The notes below the pieces were generated by a model, which saw only the letters and a list, made by a program, of their open reading frames with translations, was not told the DNA's origin and ran no database searches. Source: DATKUC01 sp964553615 (GTDB lineage: Bacteria; Spirochaetota; Spirochaetia; DSM-27196; DATKUC01). From it: DNA of 64,000 nucleotides. Where the stretch lies: assembly GCA_964553615.1 (NCBI GenBank), contig CAZKMA010000023.1, positions 1 through 64,000 of the forward strand, given 5' to 3'. The position numbers and the translations under genes are program-made. Below, piece by piece: positions 48,813-58,776 of this stretch; positions within the stretch are counted from its first letter, which is position 1; every line of letters starts with the position of its first letter.

Positions 48813-49783
48813 GCGCCGGATGTCTCCGAGCGGAAGATGGCGTCCAGCACCTTCATGTTGGCAATTGCATCCTCCGGTGGCGTGGGCGCCGGAAGCCTTT
48901 CTCTCACCGCTCGGGAAAACGCGTCGAACTGAAGTCCATACATGTCGACCGGACCACTGAGAATGTCACGAGCTCCGACGCCGCAGTTCACGGTTACTCG
49001 GACCGGAACGTCCGGATAGACGTTGAATGGCAGGTGTACAGTTATTACCCCTCCGGTTCCACGGATATCCACCCGCTGATCCGGATAGGTCTGAGTGCCC
49101 ACAGTGAATATTCCATGAATATCACCGAAATCCATTATTGCGGACGCCAGAATATCGGTCTTGAACGTCGCATGGCGCTGCACGAGACTGACCACGCGCT
49201 TCGGCTCGCGACCCACAGCAAATCGGGCGCTCGACACCGCGTAGCACCCAATATCCATCAGTCCTCCTCCGCCGGTCTCCAGCTGGTTGCGAATATCAGC
49301 AGCATTGCTGTTGTTGTACGAAAAGGCGCACTCCACACCGGTGACTGTCCCGATCTCACCGCTCTGGATGAGCTCCTGCACGCGCAGCCATTGCGGATGG
49401 AAACGGTACATGAACGCTTCCATCAGGAGCACGCCTTTGCGGCGCGCATAGGCCGCGGCATCCTCCGCCTCCGCACCGTTCATGGTAAGCGGCTTTTCGC
49501 ACAGGATGTGCTTTCCCGCATCTGCACACTTTTTGATCCACTCCAGATGCATATGGTTCGGCAGCGGAATATAGACTGCCTCGATGCTTTCGTCGGCAAG
49601 AAGCGCTTCGTAAGAGCCGTAACTCTTCTCTATGCCATACTGCGTTGCCGCCTCTTTCGCACGATCGGCGCTCCGCGATGCAATACCTGCTATGCTGCTC
49701 TCTGCTGAATTACGTGCCGGTATCCAGACTCGTTTCACGAAGTGTCCCGATACGCCGAGTACGCCCCATTGAACTGGCTTCAT
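48794..49783 (-). CDS. Gfo/Idh/MocA-family oxidoreductase
   Basis: This 329-residue NAD(P)-dependent dehydrogenase acts on a sugar or sugar acid. The N-terminal fold has WGVLGVSGHFVKRVWIPA in place of the common GxGxxG, followed by AVYIPLPNHMHLEWIKKC and the active-site EKP in KHILCEKPLTM. The conserved downstream His/Lys region is in GGGGLMDIGCYAVSSARF. ATG at 49783 follows AGGAGG. It lies between the GH42-like gene and an unknown gene and probably belongs to a glycan-use cluster. Confidence 0.88.
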   Translation of the reverse strand: MKPVQWGVLGVSGHFVKRVWIPARNSAESSIAGIASRSADRAKEAATQYGIEKSYGSYEALLADESIEAVYIPLPNHMHLEWIKKCADAGKHILCEKPLTMNGAEAEDAAAYARRKGVLLMEAFMYRFHPQWLRVQELIQSGEIGTVTGVECAFSYNNSNAADIRNQLETGGGGLMDIGCYAVSSARFAVGREPKRVVSLVQRHATFKTDILASAIMDFGDIHGIFTVGTQTYPDQRVDIRGTGGVITVHLPFNVYPDVPVRVTVNCGVGARDILSGPVDMYGLQFDAFSRAVRERLPAPTPPEDAIANMKVLDAIFRSETSGAWEAVK

Positions 49784-49852
49784 TCCACCCCCCTCCTGCG
49801 CGTTTTGGTTCGCAGTCATTATCCCACGTGCGCTCAAACCCGGCAAGGTAGA

Positions 49853-51937
49853 TCACTCTTGCGGGAGTTGAACACGAATGACCGCTACTCCGTAGGCTGG
49901 CAGTGTCAGCTGATGCAAAGAATCCCATTCCTGAGCATCGCCGACCAGTATCCGTCCTTCCGGGAGCAACCTCTGAACAATTGTTTCGTCTGTATGGTTC
50001 AGGACGAACAGGAATCGCTCGATACCATTCCGCCTTGCCGCAATCTCGATTCCAGATGATTCTGCGGCAACTGTCGGCTGGAGATTCGCCTCCCCTGCCA
50101 GAGGGAACAGCAGCGGCCGGACATTCGCCGCCGAGGGAAGGGTACCGAGGTATATCACCCGCCCCATGCCGACTCTGTTGAGCGTCAAGCCGGCACAGCC
50201 TGCATACGGCGTACTTTCCCAGGTACCAAGAATCTCGGCAGTCGTGGGCTCAAGACATTCGATCCAGCCGTTCTGGCGAAGGGCTGGTTGCGTGCCGGCC
50301 GGACGGCTCGCCGCCCCGCCCGCAGCGGCGCTCAGAAGAATTGCGTTCGGAGACAGATCCGGGTGGTTCACCCGCGTGAACTCCCTGACCCGGATGCCGC
50401 ACAGTGCCGAGAGCGGACCGGGAGCCGGTTCCGCAAGAAGGTTGCCGTTTCCGTCCTTTATCCCTGACCGGGAAGTCACCAGCAGAGTTCCGCCCATTTC
50501 AACGAAGGTCGTTATCCGCCGGACAAGATCCTCGCTCAGGATCGGGACACCCGCAAGAACGATGAGCTTGAATGATGCGAAACTGTCCTCCGGGTTTACA
50601 TAGCCTGCCGAATAGGGGGACTCGAAGAATGCACGATGAACGGCTGCAGCGCACTCGGTATGCGAAGGCAAGCCAAGGGATATCGGCGCGTGGCTCATCT
50701 CCGACAGGTAACGGTCGAGCAGGATTCCAACTTCCGGATCCGGAGTCGATCCGAGGAGCAGCGGACCGAGTAGCGAGAGCTCACGCCCCTCCCGGCAGAC
50801 CTCCTCATAACGGCCTCCGGCATAGTTATCGTGGCCGACTACGCCTCCCCAGTACTGTCCGGCCCCCGCACGGGCGGTCCGAAACCGGAAGTGGAGGACA
50901 CCGTCGGCACCGTGGGCAATTGTCTGGTACGCCGAAAGTCGCATCTGCCCCGGGTGCGGTGTATCCTGCAGAAAATCTCCCCCGGAAGCCGGTCCGGATT
51001 GCAGGCCGGTTACGAGATAGTTACCCCCGAAACTTCGCACAGCATCCAGCAACGAAGCACCCGCGGCAGCCCGGTCCCCGGAAGCAAAAAACTGTGGATG
51101 AAAGTCGAACCCGGCAAAATCCAGGTCCGCGGTCATACCCAGAAAGTCCTTCGGCGTCAGAACAAAGTTATGGGTTATCCACCAGTCGCTGCGCGCGTCG
51201 CGAAGGATCTCCACCTGCTCGCGATTGAAGGCAGCCAGCACGGAGGCCAGAAACCGAGTGTAATCGAGCGTGTGGGCGGGATTCGGCTGCTCCGCGCCCG
51301 CAGCACGCGGGGGTTCCACCTGGTCGAACGATGTGTAGCTCCCGGACCAGAAGGCCGTTCCCCAGGCCTTGTTCAGATCATCGACTGTCCCATAGGTCCG
51401 TTCAAGGTACGCGCAGAATTGTACCCGGCAGTCTTCGCACGGGCACTCCCGGATATCATTCGAATACCCGTCATCGACCTGCCAGCCGATTACCGCGTCG
51501 TTGTGCCGGTAGTGCTCGGCGAGTGCGGCCACAAGCATCCGGGCTCGCTCGCGATAAAATGGCGAACAGCAACATGCGCGATGACGCGAGCCGGGACTCA
51601 CCGGACGGCCGTCGGCATTGAGCCGAAGCGTTTCGGGATGCGCGGTGGTAAGCCACCGGGGCGGTGCGGCGGTCGGTGTACCAAGAATGGTATATATCTT
51701 CTCGGCAGCCAGTCTCTCGATCTGGGCGTCGAAGAACGAAAAGTCATACCGGCCGGCTTCCGGCTCAATTCGGTCCCAGCCAAACTCCCCCATGCGGACG
51801 CAATTAAAACCGGCTGCGCGCATGAGCTTCGGATCCAGCGCCCGGTCTTCATCGTCCCACTGTTCCGGATAGTAATCCGCACCGAACAGAAACGTATTGA
51901 GGCCGCTCGGACGGCTGTGATGATTCACCGCAGCCAA
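49853..51937 (-). CDS. GH42 beta-galactosidase homologue lacking catalytic glutamates
   Basis: This 694-residue protein has the full three-domain layout of family 42: TIM barrel starting FGADYYPEQWDDEDRALDPKL, a trimerisation flavodoxin-like domain near 390-600 and a small beta domain. The cysteines for zinc, CPCEDCR, are present. However, the acid/base motif WQxDNE reads WQVDDG with Gly157, and the nucleophile region (VxEQQPG in active enzymes) reads VTGLQSG with Gly311. Both positions agree with Glu141 and Glu312 of the Thermus A4 enzyme. The protein is therefore probably not a retaining beta-galactosidase and may bind glycans. It is coupled to the acetyltransferase gene upstream. Confidence 0.85.
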   Translation of the reverse strand: MAAVNHHSRPSGLNTFLFGADYYPEQWDDEDRALDPKLMRAAGFNCVRMGEFGWDRIEPEAGRYDFSFFDAQIERLAAEKIYTILGTPTAAPPRWLTTAHPETLRLNADGRPVSPGSRHRACCCSPFYRERARMLVAALAEHYRHNDAVIGWQVDDGYSNDIRECPCEDCRVQFCAYLERTYGTVDDLNKAWGTAFWSGSYTSFDQVEPPRAAGAEQPNPAHTLDYTRFLASVLAAFNREQVEILRDARSDWWITHNFVLTPKDFLGMTADLDFAGFDFHPQFFASGDRAAAGASLLDAVRSFGGNYLVTGLQSGPASGGDFLQDTPHPGQMRLSAYQTIAHGADGVLHFRFRTARAGAGQYWGGVVGHDNYAGGRYEEVCREGRELSLLGPLLLGSTPDPEVGILLDRYLSEMSHAPISLGLPSHTECAAAVHRAFFESPYSAGYVNPEDSFASFKLIVLAGVPILSEDLVRRITTFVEMGGTLLVTSRSGIKDGNGNLLAEPAPGPLSALCGIRVREFTRVNHPDLSPNAILLSAAAGGAASRPAGTQPALRQNGWIECLEPTTAEILGTWESTPYAGCAGLTLNRVGMGRVIYLGTLPSAANVRPLLFPLAGEANLQPTVAAESSGIEIAARRNGIERFLFVLNHTDETIVQRLLPEGRILVGDAQEWDSLHQLTLPAYGVAVIRVQLPQE

Positions 51938-52564
51938 TCACGAATCCTCAGCCGCATCTGGCATTGGCGGCTTCGGAAAGGTCGCACCGGGAAGCGAAGA
52001 CGGATGGGCCCGGTGTCCCTTTCCGTGCATCCGTTCTTCCCGTTTTTTCACGTAGCCCGGATGCGTGGTCAGATTCCGGGAAAGATAGAGGTGCGCTATT
52101 TCATGGCCGAATCCCTGTTTCTTGAAAAATCGGATCGCACCCTCATTCTCTACTTCCGTGTCGACGATCATCATCCGCGCGCCGTTGTCAATAAAAAGCT
52201 CGGTCATCCGGTTCAGCAACCGGGTACCGATTCCTGATCGTTTTACCCCGGGACTTACGCCAAGCCACACAAGATAGCCATATGCCCAGGCACTTCGTCG
52301 TTTTTCGAGAAGTGTACCAAGCGTAAAACCCACTAACGTATCGTGAAGCTCGGCGACCAGGCAGAACTCACCGTCTGAGGAAAACATGTCTACAAGCTCA
52401 TATTCATCCCACGTGCGGTAGAGATTCGGCCATTTTTCCGCGGTAAAGAGCGCTTCTCCAAGCGCGAAAACCTTCGGAAGATCTTCGAGTTCCATCTCCC
52501 GAATGGTAATCCCGGAGGTATTTCGTTTCCCGTTCTGTCGCAACGGGTCGTGCATTTCTCCCAT
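51938..52564 (-). CDS. GNAT-family N-acetyltransferase
   Basis: This 208-residue enzyme would transfer an acetyl group from acetyl-CoA to a small molecule or protein. The acetyl-CoA motif is in LGVSPGVKRSGIGTRLLNRM, with an EVENEGAIRFFKKQGFG C-terminal segment. A Pro-rich, basic tail (about 30 residues) follows. The ATG at 52564 has AAGG at a suitable distance; one three codons further is an alternative. It runs directly into the GH42 gene (the start lies next to the stop). Substrate is unknown. Confidence 0.85.
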   Translation of the reverse strand: MGEMHDPLRQNGKRNTSGITIREMELEDLPKVFALGEALFTAEKWPNLYRTWDEYELVDMFSSDGEFCLVAELHDTLVGFTLGTLLEKRRSAWAYGYLVWLGVSPGVKRSGIGTRLLNRMTELFIDNGARMMIVDTEVENEGAIRFFKKQGFGHEIAHLYLSRNLTTHPGYVKKREERMHGKGHRAHPSSLPGATFPKPPMPDAAEDS

Positions 52565-52573
52565 TTCTTTCCC

Positions 52574-52606
52574 TTGACATTTGTTCACGGTCGTTTCCAC
52601 TATATA
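52574..52606 (+). promoter_or_regulatory. Candidate promoter of MoxR operon, possibly leaderless
   Basis: TTGACA (52574-52579) is followed by TATATA (52601-52606), only 4 nt before ATG. The 21-nt spacing is long for sigma70. No ribosome site precedes the ATG, so translation may begin on a leaderless message. The TATATA is symmetrical and could also serve the divergent acetyltransferase gene. Confidence 0.45.
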
Positions 52607-52610
52607 AGCA

Positions 52611-53642
52611 ATGAATACCGACACGCCCTTAGCGGTGAAAGATGAGGTGACCGACCTCATCAATAATATCAAGTCCGTCATCTACATCGACAATCGAAAG
52701 CTCGAATACCTCGTCGCCGCCAATGTTGCCGGCGGACACGTAATTCTTGCTGATTCGCACGGTGTTGGCAAGACGTCGCTTGCCCGCGCACTCGCCGGTT
52801 CAATCGACTGGAACAGAAGCGGCTCGAACGGGAGGCAACCGGATCCCGCTCCCGGAAACGGCAGTGACGGCTCCGGACGACCGGAGGCGGTTCCGATGGA
52901 TGACTTCAGTCGTATCCAGTGCACCGTCGATCTGCTCCCGCAGGATATTCTGGGGTACAATCGCATTGTCGGCTCCAGTCACGACCTATTGTTCCATCGG
53001 GGTCCCCTCTTTGCTCACTTCGTGCTCTGCGACGAAATTAACCTGCTTACGCCGAAGACCCAGGGAAGCTTCTTTCAGGCGATGGAGGAACAGAACGTCA
53101 CCGTCGAGGGAAAGACTTTCCTGCTCTCCGATCCCTTTTTCATCATTGCAACCATGAACCTCAAAGGATCGCATCTCTTCCCGCTCCCCGCACCGCAGCT
53201 CGACCGTTTCATGATTCAGCTCTCCATGGGATTTCCAAGCGAGCTCGACGAGGCGGAAATAGTCAAACAGCACGGCAGGGACGACTCCTGGAAGCATTTT
53301 GGCCCGGTTATCGGCTACGAAAAGCTCCTCGGCTGGAAGACCCTTGTGGATTCGATTGCGATCAGCGCTGAAGTAATCGACTACGTGGTTGCGTGTGTTC
53401 GCCGCACCCGTGAGCACCCGGAGGTTCTCATGGGCGCAAGTCCACGCACGGGGGTAAAGATCTCGCGGCTCGCACGGTCGCTCTCCCTCATTCGCGGCGA
53501 AGATTACGTTACCATCGATACCATCAAAGAGGTGCTCGGGCCCGGGCTCACACATCGCCTGGTCATGAAGAATCCGGCGCAACCCGCTCAGCCGGTCGTT
53601 GACGAGATTCTGAGTACGGTTCCGGTCGAACGGCGACCTTAG
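52611..53642 (+). CDS. MoxR-family AAA ATPase (first module)
   Basis: This 343-residue ATPase has a Walker A ADSHGVGKTSLARAL, Walker B HFVLCDEINLLTPKTQGS and a sensor segment IIATMNLKG. A Gly/Pro-rich insert SGSNGRQPDPAPGNGS follows Walker A. MoxR proteins act as chaperone-like assembly factors with DUF58 partners, which is the next gene (9 nt away). In the second module at 58776 a paralogue occurs. The ATG at 52611 lacks a ribosome site. Confidence 0.88.
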   Translation: MNTDTPLAVKDEVTDLINNIKSVIYIDNRKLEYLVAANVAGGHVILADSHGVGKTSLARALAGSIDWNRSGSNGRQPDPAPGNGSDGSGRPEAVPMDDFSRIQCTVDLLPQDILGYNRIVGSSHDLLFHRGPLFAHFVLCDEINLLTPKTQGSFFQAMEEQNVTVEGKTFLLSDPFFIIATMNLKGSHLFPLPAPQLDRFMIQLSMGFPSELDEAEIVKQHGRDDSWKHFGPVIGYEKLLGWKTLVDSIAISAEVIDYVVACVRRTREHPEVLMGASPRTGVKISRLARSLSLIRGEDYVTIDTIKEVLGPGLTHRLVMKNPAQPAQPVVDEILSTVPVERRP

Positions 53643-53650
53643 GGATTCAG

Positions 53651-55099
53651 ATGTCTGAACAGACGACCGTCGAATCCGGCACGAGTGAACGGCGCTCCGG
53701 GAACAGAGTCCTTGTCAAACGGATGCGCAATGCCGGCAATCGTTTCCTGGGTTACTATCCGTTTGGAACATCCGGCACCATCCTGTTTGTTGTTGCCGTA
53801 TACCTTCTCGGCAGCAGCGTGGTGGGAAAGAACGCGTACGGTCTCGTAATATCTCTGGTTTCGCTGTTTGTTCTCATCCTTCTTGCGCTCCTTGGCCGAT
53901 GGCAGGCCACCCGACTTTCCCGCGCAGAGGTTTCGTGGGATTTCTCCCCGACTCTGTACGCACGCACCCCCGGACCCAATCCGACGGCAGCCGTGGACGG
54001 ACCCGCGCCCTTTCTGTTCTTCCGACTCCACACAACGCTGCGCGGCAGACTCATTGCGGGGAGAAGATCCCGACTGTCCTTCTTTCGGGATGTCGCAACC
54101 GAAAACCCGAGCCGGATCGAGATACCGCTCTCTTTCCCCCTGTGCGGCAGAATCGAATTCCGTACCAGTTTTCATGTCGGTGACATATTCGGCCTCAGCC
54201 AGTCGCGTTTCGGAAAATCCGAAGAGTTCTCTCTTCCGGTTCAGGCCGCCCCGTTTCCCGGCAGTCAGATACCGCCAATTCAGGCGGCAGGCGGAGACCG
54301 GGAAACGAGCCGAACCAAGCAACCTGACGAGGAACGCTACTATCAGCGCGAATACGTTCCCGGTGACCGGTTTCGAGACATAAACTGGAAGGCGTCCTCC
54401 CGGCTCACTCAGCTGTTCACCCGCACATCTCCGGTAACGCAGGAACAGACCCAGCTGCTTACCGTCTACGTTCGCCACTTTCTGCCGGCCGAGCGGTTGA
54501 AGAACCGTGAATCCATTGAGTCACTGGCACATCTGAATGTCATGAAAAGCTGGCTGCTCGCGTATCTGTTCCGCATGAAGCGTGAACATCCGGAGTTTCA
54601 CTTTCGCGTCCTGACAGGCAGGGGCGAGGTCATTCTCGAATCCGAAGAGGATATCCATGCCTTCGGCTCTGCAATCAGCGATCTGACGCTGGACGCCGAA
54701 CCGGCGTTTCTGCTGGCACCCGAATCAACAGCGGACGGTCAGGTACAGCAGGGGAAGGAGAAGGACAGCACGATCTTCTCCACCGGCTATGACGATGGAC
54801 TCTCCGCATTCCTGCAAACCCGACAGCGGGGAAGAATGACCATCTACCGTACCGTCTTCGACTCGCGGGAACCCCGTGGATCCGGCAGGTTTTTTGCGGT
54901 CAAGCCTGGGCCTCCGAAACCGACGGATACCGGTAATGCGGTGCGTTTCAGCCTGCTTGGAAAGGACATGTTTGCAACCCTCGGCTCGTTCCTGCCGCTG
55001 AGTGTCATGCCTACCTTTGAACGGTCCCGCAGAAACCCGGCCGTCCTCGGCGATACCGGAATAGAGCTGATTGAGCGCACGGTAATTGTTGAAACGTGA
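53651..55099 (+). CDS. DUF58 protein (first module)
   Basis: This 482-residue protein has two membrane segments near 35-75, then a cytoplasmic or periplasmic beta-rich region and the DUF58 core RYYQREYVPGDRFRDINWKASSRL at about 230. DUF58 proteins are the regular partners of MoxR ATPases and often sit next to transglutaminase-like proteins. The extended C-terminus is longer than in the paralogue at 59732-60955. Function is not established for the family. Confidence 0.85.
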   Translation: MSEQTTVESGTSERRSGNRVLVKRMRNAGNRFLGYYPFGTSGTILFVVAVYLLGSSVVGKNAYGLVISLVSLFVLILLALLGRWQATRLSRAEVSWDFSPTLYARTPGPNPTAAVDGPAPFLFFRLHTTLRGRLIAGRRSRLSFFRDVATENPSRIEIPLSFPLCGRIEFRTSFHVGDIFGLSQSRFGKSEEFSLPVQAAPFPGSQIPPIQAAGGDRETSRTKQPDEERYYQREYVPGDRFRDINWKASSRLTQLFTRTSPVTQEQTQLLTVYVRHFLPAERLKNRESIESLAHLNVMKSWLLAYLFRMKREHPEFHFRVLTGRGEVILESEEDIHAFGSAISDLTLDAEPAFLLAPESTADGQVQQGKEKDSTIFSTGYDDGLSAFLQTRQRGRMTIYRTVFDSREPRGSGRFFAVKPGPPKPTDTGNAVRFSLLGKDMFATLGSFLPLSVMPTFERSRRNPAVLGDTGIELIERTVIVET

Positions 55100-55174
55100 T
55101 CCCGTATCTCTGAGCAGTCTTGTCAACTAGAACAGGTTGAAGTATCATGGTTGTGAGGAGGATCGCAGACCGTT

Positions 55175-57454
55175 ATGACGATCCTATTTTTTTCCCGTCT
55201 GGTTCTGTATTTGCTGGCCTTTGCCCTGCCATTCATCAATCCAGCAATAGTTGTTCCGTATGACAGAGTGAGCGCCCTGATCTGGTTCGGCCTTGTGCCG
55301 GTCGAGATGGCAATTGCGTACTTTCTTGCCCCGCCTCGTGTCAGGCTGGGAACGTGGATAGGCACGGCGCTCGGCGCCGTCATCCTGACCGTGCTGATTG
55401 TGCCGGGGTTCGACTCGTTCTGGCTCATTATCATTGCCGGTACCGCGGCCTTTGCGCTTACCTCGTTCGCGTTCCATCTGGGTGCTCGGACACGGGCAAT
55501 CTTTGTCCTTGAACAGTTTTTTCTTGCGCTGATCTACTATCGCATGCTGACATTTTCCCAGGCATCGGTGGACGTTGCACGGGAAACGACCGGGCTCACA
55601 CAGCTCATCATGACGCTGACAATCCTGGCGTTTCTGGTACACGGTCTGGTGTTGTATTTCACCTCCCAGCGAGCGACCGCACGCGGTCCAGCGAATGCCG
55701 GAGGTTCGGGCCGGTCACGGCGTGAAATCGCCGTGTACCTCGGGGTCGGAATTCCGGTGATTCTTGCAATGGCATTCCTTATTCCGCCCAACTTTGTCAA
55801 ACATACTGTTGTGGCGAATCTCCTGAACCGGCAGGTAAACCCGAAACCGATCCCGCTCGACCAGACCGGAAGGGGATGGCCCGGGAACGGCGGTTTGAAC
55901 AACCGCGATCAATATGATCCCTTCGGCCTGAACGGACGGCAGTTCGGGCTGAATCCGGGGAACGGACTGGGACAGGGGAACAATCCGGGCCAGAACGGCC
56001 AGGGCGGCCTCGAAGGGGTTCCAGCCGACCAGTGGCAAAATCCCACACAAGGGCAGCAGGGAACCGGGTCGGGACAGGGACAGAGCAGTCAGCGCGCTAT
56101 CATGATAGTTGAAAGCACCCACAGTCCGGTCTACGCGGCAGATGCCTACTACGGGACCCTCGATCCGGTGAAAGGTTTCGTCAAAACCGGGACAAACCCG
56201 CTAAACGACCTGACCACCACGCGACTGCTCGGCACGTGGAAGAATCCGCAGCAGAACAAGGACCTGGGACGCCAGCCGTGGGAAGTGCATTTCTTTTCAA
56301 CCATCCCCGACCGGGTGGTACCATACCTGCCGGACACCATTGATCCGACCGTACTGAAGAACAAATACTATCCGTTCAGCTACTTCTACGACACGGTGAG
56401 CAGCGTAACTGTTCCGGACGTGCAATCCTGGAGAGGGCTGGGAGACCTGTCCCCGGAGACAAAGCTCGCACTTCAGGACTACCTTTCGGTTCCGCTGTCT
56501 GCATCAGAGAGCAAACCCTTTCGGGAATTCCTGGACAAGACGCTGAACGGCACCAACACGTATTTCGGCAAGATCATGGCGATCCTGAAGAGCTTCTCGA
56601 CCTACCAGTACCGGATCGGATTCACCGATGATGTGTCCGTGGCTCATATGGAGCAATTTCTTACCACTACGAAGGACGGGGACTGCACCGAGTTCTCGAA
56701 TACCGCGGCAATACTCGGCCGGATGGCCGGCATACCCTCACGCGTGGTGACCGGTTACCTCGCCTCACGTTCCCTCCAGACGCAGTCGCATGTGCGCGGG
56801 ACCTACATCCTGCAGCAGAGCATTCCTGAGCTGCAGAAATACCCGCTGAAGGACCTCTTTCTGGTGACTACGGCTCACCGTCATTCGTGGGTGCAGTACT
56901 ATCTGCCGAGTTATGGCTGGGTGGACTTCGAGTCCACGGCCTTCGCCATACCTCCCCCGCCGGGGCAGAACCCGAACAACATGAAGGTAGTTATCCCGCT
57001 CATTCAGCCACAACAGGAGCCTGTCGCCGTAACCCAGTTCCCGTGGCTGCTCGTGCTGCAGGTCCTTCTGGCTATCGCAATCGGAATCGTTGTACTGCTC
57101 TATGTCTACCGCTACGGTCGGGAAGGCACGCTGCTTATCCTTACGCGGCGAAAAGGCCGCCGCGGAGCCTGGGCGCTGTATCGGGTCCTTCTGATGCAGC
57201 TTGCCGCCGCGGGATATCACCTCAAGCCTCCAACAAAGACTCCGGTGGAATACGCACAGATTCATCCGGAAGTGGAAGAGTTCGCTGCAGCGTACACCCG
57301 GCTTCGCTACCGTGAACAATCGTCCGATGTTGAAAACTCCCAGATTTGGGAACGGCTCAGCACCGGTTACCGGTCCGCACTTCGCGAGAGCCGTAAGCGC
57401 GGCCTGAAGGAATGGCTGCGGCGAATATTCAGTCTGAGGGGTCTGTACTACTAA
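55175..57454 (+). CDS. Membrane transglutaminase-like protein (first module)
   Basis: This 759-residue protein has about six N-terminal membrane segments, a low-complexity Gly/Asn/Gln linker (about 230-305) and a transglutaminase-like domain with Cys504 in DGDCTEFSNTAAIL, His570 in HRHSWVQYYL and a Glu (about 586) in GWVDFEST in place of the usual Asp. A further membrane segment near 620-640 is followed by a cytoplasmic C-terminus. This is the TgpA-like layout. Catalysis is not proven. The stop overlaps the lipoprotein ATG as TAATG. Confidence 0.85.
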   Translation: MTILFFSRLVLYLLAFALPFINPAIVVPYDRVSALIWFGLVPVEMAIAYFLAPPRVRLGTWIGTALGAVILTVLIVPGFDSFWLIIIAGTAAFALTSFAFHLGARTRAIFVLEQFFLALIYYRMLTFSQASVDVARETTGLTQLIMTLTILAFLVHGLVLYFTSQRATARGPANAGGSGRSRREIAVYLGVGIPVILAMAFLIPPNFVKHTVVANLLNRQVNPKPIPLDQTGRGWPGNGGLNNRDQYDPFGLNGRQFGLNPGNGLGQGNNPGQNGQGGLEGVPADQWQNPTQGQQGTGSGQGQSSQRAIMIVESTHSPVYAADAYYGTLDPVKGFVKTGTNPLNDLTTTRLLGTWKNPQQNKDLGRQPWEVHFFSTIPDRVVPYLPDTIDPTVLKNKYYPFSYFYDTVSSVTVPDVQSWRGLGDLSPETKLALQDYLSVPLSASESKPFREFLDKTLNGTNTYFGKIMAILKSFSTYQYRIGFTDDVSVAHMEQFLTTTKDGDCTEFSNTAAILGRMAGIPSRVVTGYLASRSLQTQSHVRGTYILQQSIPELQKYPLKDLFLVTTAHRHSWVQYYLPSYGWVDFESTAFAIPPPPGQNPNNMKVVIPLIQPQQEPVAVTQFPWLLVLQVLLAIAIGIVVLLYVYRYGREGTLLILTRRKGRRGAWALYRVLLMQLAAAGYHLKPPTKTPVEYAQIHPEVEEFAAAYTRLRYREQSSDVENSQIWERLSTGYRSALRESRKRGLKEWLRRIFSLRGLYY

Positions 57455-58776
57455 TGCAAGCAATCAGGGTTTCTCGTCTTCGATCTATGGTTCCCATTGT
57501 CGCGCTGACGATCTTTGCGGTATCGCTGCTGGCATCCTGCGCAGGAAACGGCGACTGGATACTCTTTCGCGGCAAGGGAGGCCGGGGAGAGACCGCCGAC
57601 AGCATCCATCCACCGATCGGTATCAAATGGAAGCTGCAACTTCAGACCGACGGCAAGAAGGCATTTGCCTTCAACAACTTCGTAATCCGTGACAATGTCA
57701 TGTACTTTGGGTCCACCGACGGGAATTTCTACGCGATGGACCTCGAAACCGGCTACATGAAGTGGGTATTCAAGACCGGCGCGCCGGTCAATTCGATACC
57801 TTACGCGGACGACAAGAACGTCTATTTCGGATCAAACGACGGGAATGTGTACGCGGTTTCGCGCGCTGACGGGAAGAAGGTCTGGGCATACTTCACGGGA
57901 AGAACCGTCCAATCCACGGTCGTGCGGTACAACAACCTCATCATCGCTTCGAGCGACGGTGGCAGTCTCTTCTTCCTCTCGCTCGACGGCAAGCTGGTCA
58001 ACGAAATCCAGAATCCGGTCTGGCACCGGGACACCTTTCAGGTATACGACAATATCATCTACCTCGCCCGTGGTCCGGTATCCAATCCGCGAACTCTTGG
58101 TGCCTACGACCTGAAGACTCACACCTATCACTGGCTCCTCGATGCAAGCGTCATCAACGCTCACTGGTACTCGTTTCCTGCAATCTCGGGAAACCGGCTG
58201 TTCATTTCTACGTGTACCTTCTTCGGGGATCACTGGCAGTACGACTATTACGCGTTTCAACGGATGACCGGACAGATGCTCTGGCACTATGACGATCAGT
58301 CAGTATTCGGAAACGACCCGCCCGCGGACCTTTACAACGCGCTGGACAGAAACCTGAGTATTCTCGACTTCATGGCGCCGGCGGTATGGCACAACCGCGT
58401 CATCTACGCGAGCGGCGATACCATCCTTCGCTCATTCGACACGCACTCAGGAGCTCTCGCATGGAGCCATCAATTCAATTACCGCACAACGAGCGCACCG
58501 ATGGTTGCAGGAGATCGGGTTTATGTCGGAGTACGGGGAGACGAGGGACTCGCCCCGCCCCCAAACGACGGTACGCCGCAACAGCTCAATTCCGCGTTTC
58601 GGCCGAACGGAAAGCCGGTTCCGCCGCGGCTGGTCTGTCTTTCGGCGCGAAATGGGAAGGTCATCTGGGAGATGCCGCTGGACGGTGCTCTGCTGAGCCC
58701 GCCGGTCATTGCCGGCAAATGGATAATCTTCGGCACCGATAAAAACTACGTCTACGTTCTGGAGGAGCTCGTGTAA
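57454..58776 (+). CDS. PQQ-type beta-propeller lipoprotein
   Basis: This 440-residue protein has a lipoprotein signal ending in LLASC, so it is lipid-anchored. Repeats of the form GNFYAMDLETGYMKWVFKTG, GNVYAVSRADGKKVWAYFTG and DTHSGALAWSHQF form a beta-propeller of six or seven blades. True PQQ-dehydrogenase catalytic residues are not obvious, so it is more likely a scaffold such as the BamB type. It sits between the two MoxR-DUF58-transglutaminase modules, with TAATG overlaps on both sides. Confidence 0.85.
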   Translation: MQAIRVSRLRSMVPIVALTIFAVSLLASCAGNGDWILFRGKGGRGETADSIHPPIGIKWKLQLQTDGKKAFAFNNFVIRDNVMYFGSTDGNFYAMDLETGYMKWVFKTGAPVNSIPYADDKNVYFGSNDGNVYAVSRADGKKVWAYFTGRTVQSTVVRYNNLIIASSDGGSLFFLSLDGKLVNEIQNPVWHRDTFQVYDNIIYLARGPVSNPRTLGAYDLKTHTYHWLLDASVINAHWYSFPAISGNRLFISTCTFFGDHWQYDYYAFQRMTGQMLWHYDDQSVFGNDPPADLYNALDRNLSILDFMAPAVWHNRVIYASGDTILRSFDTHSGALAWSHQFNYRTTSAPMVAGDRVYVGVRGDEGLAPPPNDGTPQQLNSAFRPNGKPVPPRLVCLSARNGKVIWEMPLDGALLSPPVIAGKWIIFGTDKNYVYVLEELV

